A stretch of DNA of 64,000 nt, from NCBI GenBank assembly GCA_034670405.1, contig JAXDDX010000005.1, forward strand, positions 710,501-774,500, read 5' to 3'. The position numbers and the translations under genes are program-made. Each line of letters opens with the position of its first letter. Position 1 is the stretch's first letter. Under the pieces are notes generated by a model, which ran no database searches, had not been told where the DNA came from, and worked only from the letters and a program-made list of their open reading frames with translations. Positions 23,701-34,969 of this stretch are shown here, piece by piece. The DNA is from Hoplostethus atlanticus (taxonomy: Eukaryota; Chordata; Actinopteri; Trachichthyiformes; Trachichthyidae).

Positions 23701-25357
23701 GTGAAACAAATTTTAAACACATTCTGGTGTATTCCTCTAAATTGTACCATTTGTACAATTCCCTGATATACAACTTCCCCAGAAAATGTATCAAATTCCC
23801 TGACTTTCCCTGTCTGGAATGGATGTAACCTATCCCACCACCTCTTCTTTCTTCCCCCGTCCTATATGCAGGACCTCTGTCATTCCCACAGCGATGAGGC
23901 CACCATCCAACAGAAGATTTCCACCATCATCAACTGTTTCATCAACTCCTCCATGCCCCCCGCCCTGCAGATAGACATTCCTCCTGAACAGGCCCAGCAC
24001 ATTCTGGAGAATCGCAACGAGCTGGGGCCTTACATCTTCAGGGAGGCACAGGTAGTGTGTGTGCACAAGGGTTTCTTTCTACACTCACCATTTTGCAGCG
24101 ACTTTCAGCAATCATACAGAGAGAAATCCCTCGTTGAAGAGGAAGAGATACCAGTCTCTCCAGCAGCCTCAATAGGCCAGAATGCAATGCAGCCACAAGA
24201 CATGATGCATTTTGAGTAAGGGTGTGACTGAATTTTTCTTGACGGGAAAAACTTTCTTACTCTTGCTATTGTTCTCTCCACGTACATATAAAACCCACAG
24301 CTGAATGGAACAAGTCCAGGCACGGTCTCTGGGGCTTGTTGAAAGTCATTCTGGGAAATGTAGGAAATTACTAACTGAAGTAGAAGCAGACCAGGCAGGC
24401 TGAGGGAAAGTGGGTGCAACAAAAGTAAATTGCTCTGTGTGTGTGTGTGTCCAGATGACAGTGTTCAGTGAGTTGCTGAAGCTGTGGCCCCAGTTCCAGG
24501 CGTTGAAGATCAGTCTCCAGGAGGAGCAACTGCTGCCTCTACTGGAGGAGAAGAGAGTCAAACACAGGGCCAGACTACAGAGACGGAGAAGAAGAGAGGA
24601 TGAGGAGGAGGAAGAGAGGAGGGCCCAGGTAAGGAAACAGTCCGGTTGTTGCTGAGGATAAAGCGGATTCATACAGCAAGAGACTCACTAGCATGTGGTT
24701 ATACAATTCTGATACTACTGCAATACTTTCTGGTTATGCCCATCTTATTTTGGCCACAGTAGAGGCAAACCTGATCGCAAAATAGTGTATTATTGCATAT
24801 TCAATCCAAACCTGTTTTGTACAGGAGGAACTGGAGAGGCAAGAGTCTAGTTTTACTGAGGAAGAAGAAGAGGTGGACGGAGAAAGACAAAGAGAGCTGA
24901 CGAGCAGACAGAGCAGAACGCTGTATTCTTCCACACAGCAGGTAAGCAGCTTGCTGATTTTCCTTTCAGAGTAAAATTTGCAATCAATTTAGCTGAAGAT
25001 GTATTTGCGTTGTTGAATGCATCAAACGAACAAAGCCTCATCGGCTGCTATCCTTTGAAAACAGCCCAAGAGGAGGACTGGTCCTGCAGTCATGATTAAG
25101 ACTGCAGTGATGAAGATAAAGAATGAACTCAAATACAACATGGATTCAAAACAACCTTCAACAAATCCCACAGAGGACAATCAAGAAACAAATCTTTAAT
25201 CTTGGTGTGTTTGTAACCACATTATATTTGATAGTGTTTCTGGATATTCTCCCTCAGATGTCGTGGTCCTACTCCAAGTACATGGCAGCTCTGAAGAGAG
25301 AGGAGGTTCTGCTGAGGAGACAGAGTCAGCTGGACGCCTCGTCCTCCACAGCCTCAG

Positions 25358-25395
<38 letters not shown>

Positions 25396-26127
25396 CTTTG
25401 TCTCCGAGGGCTAAATGCAGCTGCCATATCCCATGTCCATTGCTCTTGACGCCTCACCGCTACCACTAGTCAGGCTAAATGCTGAAAAAATAACATTGCA
25501 ATTACGTTTAACCTTTCCCACTGTAATATCCAAGAAACATTTTCAAGGGGCTAATATTGCCTGGCAAGTAAAAGAAAAATGGATGCCAAATTGACCCCTC
25601 CAAATGTCAAAATTGTCTCATTATATATAAATCTGGCTATAGCAGCCTGTCCATTAGGTGTCAATGTTCTGTGCAGGAGTTAGTCTGAGCCCAGAATGAA
25701 TGGACGTGTAAATGAAGCATGATGCTAATGCAGGAATTAACTCAAGTCCATAGTGAATGAGGGCTATTGAAAATGAAGCGTGCAAATAGTGTTTTAATGG
25801 GACTGTATGGAGGAGGCTTCCTGTTAGGAACACAGATGGAGATCATCATCATGTCCTACATGGAGGAGACTAGCTCAGCATGGAGGCCCAGGACTATGTG
25901 GAGATATGGGGAAGTGTGTGCATGCTCATGTACAACATTCTTTGACTAAGTCCTTGTAAATACTCCACTGCTCCTGCTTACTACTGTGTCATTAAAACAT
26001 CCCTCTCTCCCCTACAGAGTCCTCTTCTGGCCGCAGTCTGAAGTCAGCAGGCAGCAAACAGCCATCAGCAGCCCGCCGTTTATGCTCCCAGAACAAATAC
26101 ACAACAGGGGGAAATGACGAAATGTAA
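10279..26127 (+). CDS. rgs22: rgs22, regulator of G-protein signaling 22
   Basis: Testis-enriched multi-RGS protein reported to bind G-alpha subunits. Coding exons: 10279-10300, 10382-10410, 10508-10570, 10678-10860, 10970-11055, 11616-11794, 11898-12651, 13088-13249, 13569-13752, 13890-14030, 14205-14306, 15324-15518, 15632-15724, 18490-18662, 19526-19688, 21107-21265, 22634-22702, 23411-23572, 23872-24051, 24455-24628, 24825-24941, 25258-25357, 26018-26127. Total 3600 bp, 1199 residues plus TAA, no frame break; human is about 1264. The start has an in-frame TGA two codons upstream. N-terminal block SDDTLVHFFNDFLSLP. RGS-like segments appear at about 402-554 (GEKLLHLWMDIERLK), 565-731 (AGLYFTHFCEQSGN, ENAVSFWTDLQHYHQLF), 750-896 (HLTCWLDLDQYRR, WLPLFLATAEF) and 919-1091 (LLNPVTCLQFQHFVSMKGD). 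Exon 7 encodes a long acidic, Glu/Lys-rich linker. Exon 10 starts with polyserine from a CAG run. A coiled, charged tail follows. Confidence 0.94.
10579..10608. repeat. (AT)n(GT)n microsatellite
   Basis: Twelve AT units followed by GT units, starting eight bases into rgs22 intron 3. Confidence 0.9.
13311..13328. repeat. (GT)n microsatellite
   Basis: Nine GT units in rgs22 intron 8. Confidence 0.85.
13899..13924 (+). repeat. CAG run encoding polyserine in rgs22 exon 10
   Basis: About eight CAG/AGC units just inside exon 10, ten bases after the acceptor. In the rgs22 frame they read as serine. The only acceptor that keeps phase is CATCAG ending at 13889; the later CAG at 13898-13900 would put a TAG in frame. 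Confidence 0.8.
14715..14744. repeat. (TG)n microsatellite
   Basis: Fifteen TG units in rgs22 intron 11. Confidence 0.9.
15286..15311 (+). repeat. (CTCCT)n pyrimidine repeat at rgs22 acceptor
   Basis: Four or five CTCCT units form the polypyrimidine tract immediately before the rgs22 exon 12 acceptor (AG at 15322-15323). Confidence 0.75.
16470..16700 (+). repeat. Dispersed-repeat-like segment with (TTTA)n head
   Basis: (TTTA)n at about 16480-16510, then GGGACAGTGCACAATAATCA, a sequence type I recognise as repeated in teleost genomes but cannot name. It ends just before the hAT insertion at 16742, so the hAT element may have inserted beside an older repeat. Confidence 0.4.
16742..18242. mobile_element. 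Non-autonomous hAT transposon with target duplication
   Basis: The left end CAGGGGTGTAAAAAGTACCC and the inverted right end CAGGGGTGTAAAGTACTTG form terminal inverted repeats. An exact 8-bp duplication CCAAGTAG lies at 16734-16741 and 18243-18250, the length typical of hAT insertions. The subterminal regions carry many ACTTGAGTA/TACTCAAGT-type motifs in both orientations. The 1501-bp interior has no transposase-like frame; instead it holds a 21-bp minisatellite (16999-17580) and an AT-rich block at about 17600-17660. It lies in rgs22 intron 13, between exons 13 and 14. Confidence 0.92.
16999..17580. repeat. 21-bp minisatellite inside the hAT element
   Basis: About 26 copies of a unit close to GCCAATTGTGACATCACAAAA, period 21 bp. 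Variants alternate CATCACAAAGG and CATCATAAAAG, and CCAATT and CCCATT. Because 21 is a multiple of three and the unit lacks stops in two minus-strand frames, heptapeptide frames of 196 and 168 residues appear, but these are a by-product of the repeat. Confidence 0.93.
18422..18448 (+). repeat. (CT)n microsatellite
   Basis: About thirteen CT units, 41 bp before the rgs22 exon 14 acceptor, in the polypyrimidine region of the intron end. Confidence 0.85.
19045..19190 (+). repeat. Retroposon-tail-like repeat (ACTTTAATGATCC type)
   Basis: Contains AAACTTTAATGATCC, then GGGGAAATTGGGTCATTGC and AGCAGCAAACAGTAATAG. It shares this order of motifs with 23279-23345 and 36686-36790. The motif is common at the 3' ends of fish retroposons. 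The family is not named with confidence. Confidence 0.5.
20664..20691. repeat. (TG)n(TA)n microsatellite
   Basis: Compound dinucleotide repeat in rgs22 intron 15. Confidence 0.85.
23279..23345 (+). repeat. Retroposon-tail-like repeat (ACTTTATTGATCC type)
   Basis: GATGAGATGAACTTTATTG, then ATCCCCATGG and AAAATTAGTTTCCC. Same motif order as 19045-19190. It ends about 65 bp before rgs22 exon 18. Confidence 0.5.
23604..23650 (+). repeat. tRNA-like SINE fragment
   Basis: CCCGGTGGCTCAGTTGGCAA resembles the A-box region of a tRNA-derived SINE. No convincing B-box follows, so this is at most a short remnant. Confidence 0.3.
23785..23825 (+). mobile_element. Fragment of the short DNA element seen at 43430
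   Basis: TCAAATTCCCTGACTTTCCC and TGTCTGGAATGGA match, with few changes, the core of the terminal-repeat element at 43430-43568. No terminal repeats remain here. In rgs22 intron 18, close to the exon 19 acceptor. Confidence 0.55.
25360..25393 (+). repeat. (AC)n microsatellite starting at an rgs22 splice donor
   Basis: Exon 22 ends at 25357; the donor GT occupies 25358-25359 and seventeen AC units begin at intron position +3. Confidence 0.9.
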
Positions 26128-26550
26128 CAGGAATGATGCACAACCTCATACTCCCTGCAGAGCAGTGTCCTGCCTATGGCTTGGTTTGAGACGTGCCATT
26201 TTTGTCTCCCCAACCGAAGTGACTGTTGACTAGGAGGAATGTAAGAGGCTGCAACATCAAGTGAAACCAAAGCATAAGGACAGACAACATGTAGCACAAC
26301 GCTGACATGAACACTGGATCCTGTCTGATGGAAGAGGGTGAGTGAAAGCTGAGAGCAGAGCTGCTGTCTGGGTCCTGGTGGTGACGTCACGAGGCTGAGA
26401 CTGGGTTTACACGGGAAGACAAAATCACATTTTCTGCTTCTGTGGAAATCAAGCCTGACAGAATTATGATTATTCATAGATAACAATGTAAAGATGTATT
26501 TTTACAGAGCATGCTACATGGTAGACAATAACACACGTTGATTTTTATTT

Positions 26551-26556
26551 TTTATT
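26551..26556 (-). terminator. Candidate vps13b polyadenylation signal
   Basis: AATAAA on the minus strand about 920 bp past the vps13b stop codon, with a second copy at 26544-26549. Closer signals were not noticed, but variant hexamers were not excluded. Confidence 0.4.
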
Positions 26557-26662
26557 AGGTTTTTTTCCACTATTAATATAATATATTATCCATTTACATA
26601 CATAGTAAGCATTGGACTTTACAAAATTATGTGAAATCTTACATAGAGCTCACTGTTATAGC

Positions 26663-26668
26663 AATAAA
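26663..26668 (+). terminator. Candidate rgs22 polyadenylation signal
   Basis: AATAAA in GCAATAAAAAGG, about 535 bp after the rgs22 stop codon. Confidence 0.45.
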
Positions 26669-27476
26669 AAGGCAACATCAGGAAGGGTTGGCATGAATGT
26701 AGGTTACAAAGAACAGAGTTATTATGAAACCACTTTGTGTTACATCATCTATAAAAAATAACAAACAGCAACATTTTGGTTGACAGCTGGTGTCATTATC
26801 GTCCATCAACATGTATATAATATTGCACTTACAATGGCATGAGACAAGCACTCAGTACGTGGAGAATGTAAACACCAAGAGCTTGTGGATCATTATAGAC
26901 CGTTCAGATAGAAACACATGACATAGAAAACGGACTCATGTTAGTTCTATACGTTGCATGTCTATCTGCAACGTTTCACCCTCACCGAAGGAGCCCCGGT
27001 CTTTAGTTCAAACAGCTTCCTATAGTTGTTTCTTTTTAACATTAGTGTTCATACTGAAATGTCCATGAAATAATTCAATAAATCTAACCCCTCTTCTGTA
27101 CTCCGTGTGGCTATGTGATGTTTTATATTGTAACAGTAGAAAAAATTACTTTCAAAGGCAATTTGTGAGAATACTACTGTAAGATGTGGATGAGCAGGAC
27201 GTACATAAGGAATGCTCTTTCACCCCAATAGGTATCTTTTGCATAAATGGGGAGTTATGTTATAAAGAGCCAAGGGACTGTGCATCCCAAAGACCAGCTT
27301 TAAACAAGAACAACATATCACATTGTTTTCTCTTGTGGCGTTGAGCTGACCTTCTCATGGCTGCTCTGGGAGAAACAATGTTATCTCATTTTTCCTGTTC
27401 AGACTGCACCACCAACAATTAAAGATCACACTTACTGCCCTGTTTAAATGCAGCCGGAGATGTGTGTTTGTGTGTA

Positions 27477-30400
27477 TCAGTGGAATCCGATGCATAAGGC
27501 CTTGTTCTTCACCATGGTGAACTTGCTGACGAACACCCTGGCGAAGGCGGGCCGTACCAGGTAGCGGTAGGACTTGGTGATGTTGGGCGGCGGCTCAGTG
27601 AGCGTCACTGGGGGCTGCAGCTGTAGCGAGGCGGTGGAGGGAGAGAGATACTGGCAGGCCCGCGCTACGTAATCCACCAGCCGCCGATACTGCTGCTCTG
27701 ACAGACGCTCACGACCACCCTCGCCCTGAGGAGAGGGAGAGGAAGAAGCTGGTTACCAAGTTTGCAAGTTATGATGTACCTTTCCCTTATGCGCCATCGA
27801 GGGCCGAGATTTCTGGCTGTCAAAAATCACTTTGTGGCCCGTACTCTGTTGTGGAGAGACTCCCCACCCATTGGCATTTCAAGATACTCCCAAGAGTGTA
27901 CATGTGTGATAAGTTCTATCATTGTTGTGGTTGCAGATAGAGATCGATAAAGGTCATAGATTACTGAATGCCCCCATACAATTTATTGTTGTGCACCCAA
28001 TGCAGCAGCAAGCTCAATGTTATTAAAACACCTTGTAATTCCTAAACAAGGCTATAGACGTCTCAGAAGGTTCTCACCTCAGTGTCGCTGGTTACTGTCT
28101 GCTGCTGTAAGGTGAGGGTGAGCTGGCCCTGCTGTCCTGGGTCCTGCTGACACTCCACCTATATAGAAGAGAAGAGGTTTGGAATATTGATTCAGTTGTC
28201 TGTCCGGCTCTGGTGAGGAGATTTTGGATTTGTGTAAGACCTTTTCCTGAGTACTGACAGTTTAATACAGGGGTGGGCAATCATGTGCCATGGAGGGCCG
28301 AGAGTCTGCAGGTTTTCACTCCAACCAAAGACTACAGCAGGTGATTTCTCTGATTAGTCCCTCCTCTCTGGTTGAAGGTGTGCTAATCAGTGAAATCACC
28401 TGCTGTAGTCTTTGGTTGGAGTCAAAACCTGCAGACTCTCGGCCCTCCATGGCACATGATTGCCCATCGCTGGTTTAATACCTCGGTGATGGGGAAGGCC
28501 TGCTGCTGGGTGTCCTCACTGAGGCTGACCACAAACAGCACCTCAGAGGTGAGCAGCAGGCAGCCGGCATGCTCCTGACCCGACCCACTGACGATGGTCA
28601 CCTCCAGGGCCATGTGGACCTCCGGTCGCCCCAGAGACTGGAGCATCTTCCTGTGGCCGGAGAGGAAGGAAAGGGGGATGTTTAAATGTACATGTCATCA
28701 AATCTTAAAACAATAAATCACCCACTGCATAAGTACAAGCATACACTTGTTAGTAGTTACCCACACATGGGCAAGACCGGATCCTCAGATATACATTTAT
28801 TTGCTTGCTTGCATGGATGATGTGCATATACACACATAACCATGTACTGTCTATACACATAAACCGGTCACCTAAAGGCACAAGACCACACAAAGTGCCC
28901 AACTAACCTACACACGCTCATACAAGTGACCATACATCCTGTAATGCAAGTTCCCACATGTGTTTCGTGTGTGATTCCTACATGGTAGGAAGCATGCGTG
29001 CAGGACCCTAAGTGTTCAGTCATGTTCCTCTCACGGTGTGTTTACATACAAAAGCAGGTGTGCAAGTTGTGGAGCAGATGGTGAAGCAGCCATAGTAGAC
29101 AGTTTGGTGAATTAAGTTCTGTTCAGTGTTACTGTGTTGGAGTAGTCTGGGCTACTTGTAGTCGGAAAAGTAAGATGTATGCATGATGGAAACCAGTTTG
29201 ACTGCAATGCAGCACAAATAAAACCACAAGGGATGATGGCATTTCAACAGTGGAGGTATCCTAAAGAAATACTGTATCTACAGTTTGGCCTTTTCTTTTT
29301 CTTTATGGCAGTTGACAGCTGGCACTGACTCCTATGAGAAGAAAGTGTGTCATAACCTTGGGGAGCTAAATCACTGAAAATTCATTACGAAATGCCAAAA
29401 CACATGATGACAACCAATTTACCATGATTCCTGATAAGTTAACTTTTTGGAGATACAAGGCTCCTGCAGGATTTTACAATAACACTAAATGCTCCACAGA
29501 GAGAGAACACAAGAGCTGATCCAGTGCTGTAGATGTGCCTGTGCTTTCCCCCCATTTTTATGATGTAGGACCCAACGTTAACCTTCTGCTTGGCCGCAGC
29601 ACATGACCTCTCTAAACCCTTGTTCTCTCCCAACTTCCAAACCATTTCCAGCAAGGGAAGAAAGGCGTTCCTCCTCCATCTGATGGCACGGGGACACATC
29701 TCTGGATAGACTCATAGTTAAACAGCAAGAACAATTTCTAGCTGGGGGCTTTGGCAGAGTGCTTATAAAAACCTTTTAACATGGCTCTATGAGAACTAGG
29801 CAGGGCAGGCTGGCTACCATGTGTGGGATCAAGGTCAAACATCTTTCAAGACAACATCTTCCTTTTTTTTTCTTTTCTTTTTTTTTTTTTAAGTAAAGTG
29901 GGCAATGTACCCTTCACCAAGGTTTTGTTTTAAACTGAGAGAAACTGCAAGAATGATGAAAGGTAAAGGACAGCAGATCGTGGGTACATTCCAAGAAAAA
30001 CGAAGGCGAGCACACTTGCCCACTTCTAAGATGGAGCTGGACATAGGAGGAATACCAAGTGGCTCTGGGGTCTTACCAGACGTATTTAAGGTGGCTGTTG
30101 GGGGCCTGAGCAGACTTCTCCTCTGCAGGCAGGTAGAGTTGTTTAGGAAGCTGCCATAGTCCTGCTCCGTGTAGGATGCCTATTAGGACAACCAAAATGA
30201 GAATCAGCATCAGAGTAGCTTTGTCATCTGTTATTGGCCAGAATATGTGGAACAGATATAGTAATAAATGGTGGAGTGACCAGTGTATACACATTGTTAC
30301 CAGAAATCTACTAGATCATAGAAGTCTCATTGAGGTTTGACTGAAAAGCAAGGGTGTTTGGCTAAGACAACATAACCAAGGCAAGTGTGTGCAGGTGTTT

Positions 30401-32895
30401 GTGTGTGACTGCATGCAACATTTCCTCTAGGGGGGTCGCCAGATGCAGTGCGGAAAGCATGAAACATGTTTACGATTGCTCTGTCTGTACATGTCACGGC
30501 GAGTTCATAACCCATGTGCTTGTGGTCAAGTTCCTCTCCATCACAGTCTTGAACATCAGCAGAGCAGCAGCAGTGAGCCAGTGAAGTCATCAAGTAGTTA
30601 AAAGAGCCATAAAGAACACAGTGAGCTCCACTCATGATATCACGGCATTGGTACTCTGCAACGCAACCCAGCTCTGCGTGGGCGTTTGTCCTGCAAGTGT
30701 GTGTGTGTGAAGGAGAACGGGTGGAGTGTCACACGGTAACCATAAAAAATAAAGCACTTGACCTCCCTACATTGGCAGCAGACAGACTGTCCTTTAGATG
30801 TTTCTATGTGAGTGCTGTGTGTGAGACAGTTCGATATGTGTGCTGGTGAGTGGGTGTGTGTTCGTGTTCACCCCACCTCCCGTTTTGCTGAGCCAACAGT
30901 GTGTGTTTGTGGATTGTGGATCCACGTGCGTGCATGTGTGTATGCATGAGTTTGTATTTGTGTGTGTGTGTGTTTTCACACCCCACCTCGCGCTCTTGCT
31001 GAGCCAACAGAGCCGAGAGGGCCAGGTAGATTACAGCCAGGCCCCGGGGAGCCATCGTTCTTACACGGAGCTGCTCACCTCATTGGTAGTTTATGTACTG
31101 TAGCAGTGACCTGTTAGCGCCAACACACACCACCCACCTCCCCCTCGCCCCAATAAAACACACACTAACTCCAGAGGCCTAAACCGCCTGTGTGTATGTG
31201 TTTGTATGTGCATGCATGTATCTGTGTGAATGTTCATGTGTGTATTCCATGGTGTGTGTGTGTGCAGACGTCAGGGCCTTTCAGCAGCTCTATCCTGGGC
31301 CCCTCACTACTGAAGGCCTGCCCTAATAAACACTTGGCTCCTGCCTGGGGCCAAGAGGAGAGAAGGGGAGAGATCGCCCATACAATGATGGATTTATGAT
31401 GTTCCTGACACAGTAACTCTAATTCACATGTGTGTTTATTAGAATAGCGTTGCCTGAGGCCCCGTGGACAGATATGCATTAGCCCTCTGTGTAGAGCTGT
31501 GCTGGATAAATTAGAGAGCTAGCTAGCTCTTAGTTTTGCGAGGCCAGACATTTCTCTACACTACGTTTTAGTGCTCTCTGTGTGTGTGTTAAGCATCTAC
31601 AATTTGCATCTCTATAATACAAGTGCACATGTGTAATTTGTTATATTTGGCATGAAAAATATTCCAATATTATGTAGATCTGACTTTTGCAAAGGATTAG
31701 AGGTTGGCCCTTGTTAAAAACAACCTATAACCCTTCCAAGTTTTTCTCCCTTGTAAGAAGAAATGACACTTGGGCTAACCAACAAGAACATTAGGATCCT
31801 AGTGTTCATTATTAACTATGGGTTGAGATCCAACATGGGTTGTTGATCCCCACATGGCGTGAGCACTAGTATGTTTTAATGAGCCTCACTCCCACGCCAC
31901 TGCTGGATTAAACCGCAGTTCATTCCTGCACTGCAAATGTCAGAGGCTCCACTGAAAAGTTTCCTTATCACGCCATTAAAGACCATCCTAACTCACCGTA
32001 TCCAGTCTGAGACACCAGTTCGGCTGCTCCTCCGATGGGCTTGGTGAAAACCCCCACGATGCCTTTCCCCACCCCGGAGATGACACCTTTGGCCTTGCTG
32101 CCTGCTGAGCTCTGCATCTCCCAAGTCCTCTGGAAGTTCTGCATGGGCTGGTCCACGATGCCTGCTATCGCCCCTGGAGGAGTGAGGAAGAAGTGTTTGT
32201 ACTTTAATAATGTGCTGGGTTGAATAAATAAGAAACTTACGATTCAAACAAGACAAATAATTCAAGAGGCATCTTTTTTTTACTCCAAATTAGACACGGG
32301 AAACAGAAAGGGTGACAGACATGCAGGGAGAACAGTATCAAAAATGCCATAAAATGGAATCACAGAGGAATTCAGACCACTCATTTTATGTACTACACAG
32401 ACGTTGTGATCAACAGTGAGCACATCTCAGGAACTGTAATCCAGTGTAACCCAGAGAAAAGCAAGCAGCTGTTTGGTTTGAATGACAACATATGTTCTGT
32501 CTGTCTTTGAGACTCATTTTGAGACAGACTTGAGTTTTACTGCCCTCTGGGTGTTTATTGAGTCCCTGCTGTGCTGTCTCCACTTCACTGTCTCATAGCC
32601 CCCTGTGTGCATAATGCTTCTAGTGTTTGCCAGACAGCAAATGTGTGTGTGTGTGTGTAGCACTTTGACTGCGTGCTAAAGTCTGTGTCCACGTGAATTC
32701 ATGTGTATGCGTACAATATGTGTTGATTGTGTGAAACCCACTCTGTTGTCTACTTTCTGAGAAGCATACTGACCCTCTGCCTTTTGTGTGTCTCTCCATG
32801 TGTTCCTTGTCCAGTAAACAGACGTTGCGAGAGCCTCTGTCTCAGCCAAATCCCCCCTGGCTCACAGGTAGCTGTCCCAGCCACTCCTCCTGGCT

Positions 32896-32950
<55 letters not shown>

Positions 32951-34916
32951 CTAACAAGCTAATGCCGAGGCGCGACAGCCCCTGCCTCAGTCCGTCCCCC
33001 AGGCTCTCCGGTAGCTGTCGTCTCCACTCCTCCTGCCTGGTGTAGTGCTCCTCATCCAGGGACAGACGGTCCATGTTCCTGGCCAGACTGGTCGCCAGGT
33101 TGGTGATGGACGTCAGGGTGCCTGGACAGAGACATGCCACGTTCAGAGTTCAGAATGACTTGCTGAGCTCTAGGAGTCAGTAGAAAGGAGTGGTGACAGA
33201 CATCAGGGTGCCTCACACTACTGAATCAAACCAAAATGGAATAAGACAACTGTAATCCAACCCAACCAAAACACTGAACCAGGGACCTTTAGATCTTTAA
33301 TACAGCAGACAGAACAGAGCTCTTGCTGTTTGTTTTATATATTTCTTCAATTTGGTTCATTTGGTTCACATGTTCATCAAACATATCAAGTTCAAAGTTC
33401 ATGTTCATCACTGCATGACATCCTACATGTAAACAGTATCCATCAAATGATAAATGTGCTGTATCAGTCTGGGAGGAGATACAGAAACACATTTGCAAAA
33501 GATAGATTAACAGTGTGGAATGAGTCTTTCCACTGTTCTGGACAGTGTTAGCAGTGTCACTACAAAAATAAATAGTTGCACACTCCTGTTTTTTGCTGTA
33601 ACATTTATTGTGCGTACAATAAACGCCACAGCAAATGTAAGGAGGAGTGTGTGACTACTTCGCTTTTTATAGTTTGCCAGTGCCAATAGTCTGTTACCTT
33701 TTGAGATATGTTTGACGAAGGAGGTGGTTCCTCTGGACACCCCGCTGACGAAGGCCCCGGGCCCGCGGGTCAGACCCTCGTACGGCAAGCGGAAGAAGTC
33801 GGACACGCCGTTACCGATGCTCAGCACCAGACTGGCAGGACTGCCCAGGATCTCCAGAGATCCCACCACCCAGCCTGAGACACACAGGACACACAGGATG
33901 TCTGGACGGTCATGTTTGTGTATATGTGTCATCATAGTCATCAACATCATCAATGCCTGAAGGGCCAGGGGCTGATAAACCTGCCAAGAATCATTTCTAC
34001 TGGTCTAAATAATTTTCCTACTTTTGGTTTAGTTTCTATTTTTCAGAAATGTTTATTTATATTTTTCTATTTAAGTTTAAATTTTAGTATTGGATGGATA
34101 GGGAGAATGTGGCCTGTGTTGCTCGTGTGTCCAGTATTAAAAAAGAAGGCTCAAGTACACACAGTTGGAGAATTACCTTTTCATAGTATATATCAATATC
34201 ATGTCAGTAGGTCTAGATGGTTTCCCTTGTTCTCCACTCTTAAGCTGGCTTTGACCATTTTTTAAACTCTTATAGAGATTAGAGTTTTAGTTTAGCTTCA
34301 GTTTTCTATATGCTCTACTTTTAATTCACTTCAGTTTACTAAATGTTCATGATTAGTTTTAGGTTTAGTCAACTATGATAACATACAAACAATTCTCTTA
34401 GCTCTCCCCACATTCTGCAGGTCCCTGAGTCTCAAAGCAGTGCTATGAAGGAAAGCTCTCCCTCTCTAAACGTGTGTGCAGTATGGCTGCTGTGGGACGT
34501 CACATTACACAAGTTCTATCAGAATCTAATTCACAGTAACACATAGACCAACATAAATGCATATGTGCACTCACACACACTCCTGCATGAAATCATACAT
34601 GCCACAGCTTGATTTACAGCCTCCTGCTATCTCACCTCTCTCATTCCACCACAGAGTCCGCTTCAGATGGCACGGCTCATTGATATTTATATGCTGACAA
34701 TTGCATCACAAAATCAAATAGCCATTTCTCAAGACGCCAGACCCCGCTCTGCTCTTATTCTCCGTCAATTTTCACATGAGTGATGGACTCTAATGGTAGG
34801 AAATCAGTTCCAGTGGGGCCTAGCGGTCGCCTCGGCTTTATATGGTCTTCCAGTTGTGGTTTTGGTAGAGCATAAAGCCCTGACAGGAGCTGATGTTTAC
34901 AGGCCTGAGTCATGGT

Positions 34917-34969
<53 letters not shown>

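Larger units (their letters stand above)
26128..27476. other. Convergent 3' UTRs of rgs22 and vps13b
   Basis: The rgs22 stop at 26125-26127 (plus) and the vps13b stop at 27477-27479 (minus) face each other across 1349 bp. Plus-strand AATAAA occurs at 26663-26668 and again near 27077. Minus-strand AATAAA (TTTATT on the plus strand) occurs at 26544-26549 and 26551-26556. In mammals COX6C lies between these genes; no COX6C-like frame was seen here. Confidence 0.6.

Noticed and set aside
26128..27476. cox6c between rgs22 and vps13b
   Set aside because: Expected from human gene order, but no frame on either strand resembles the small membrane-spanning COX6C protein.
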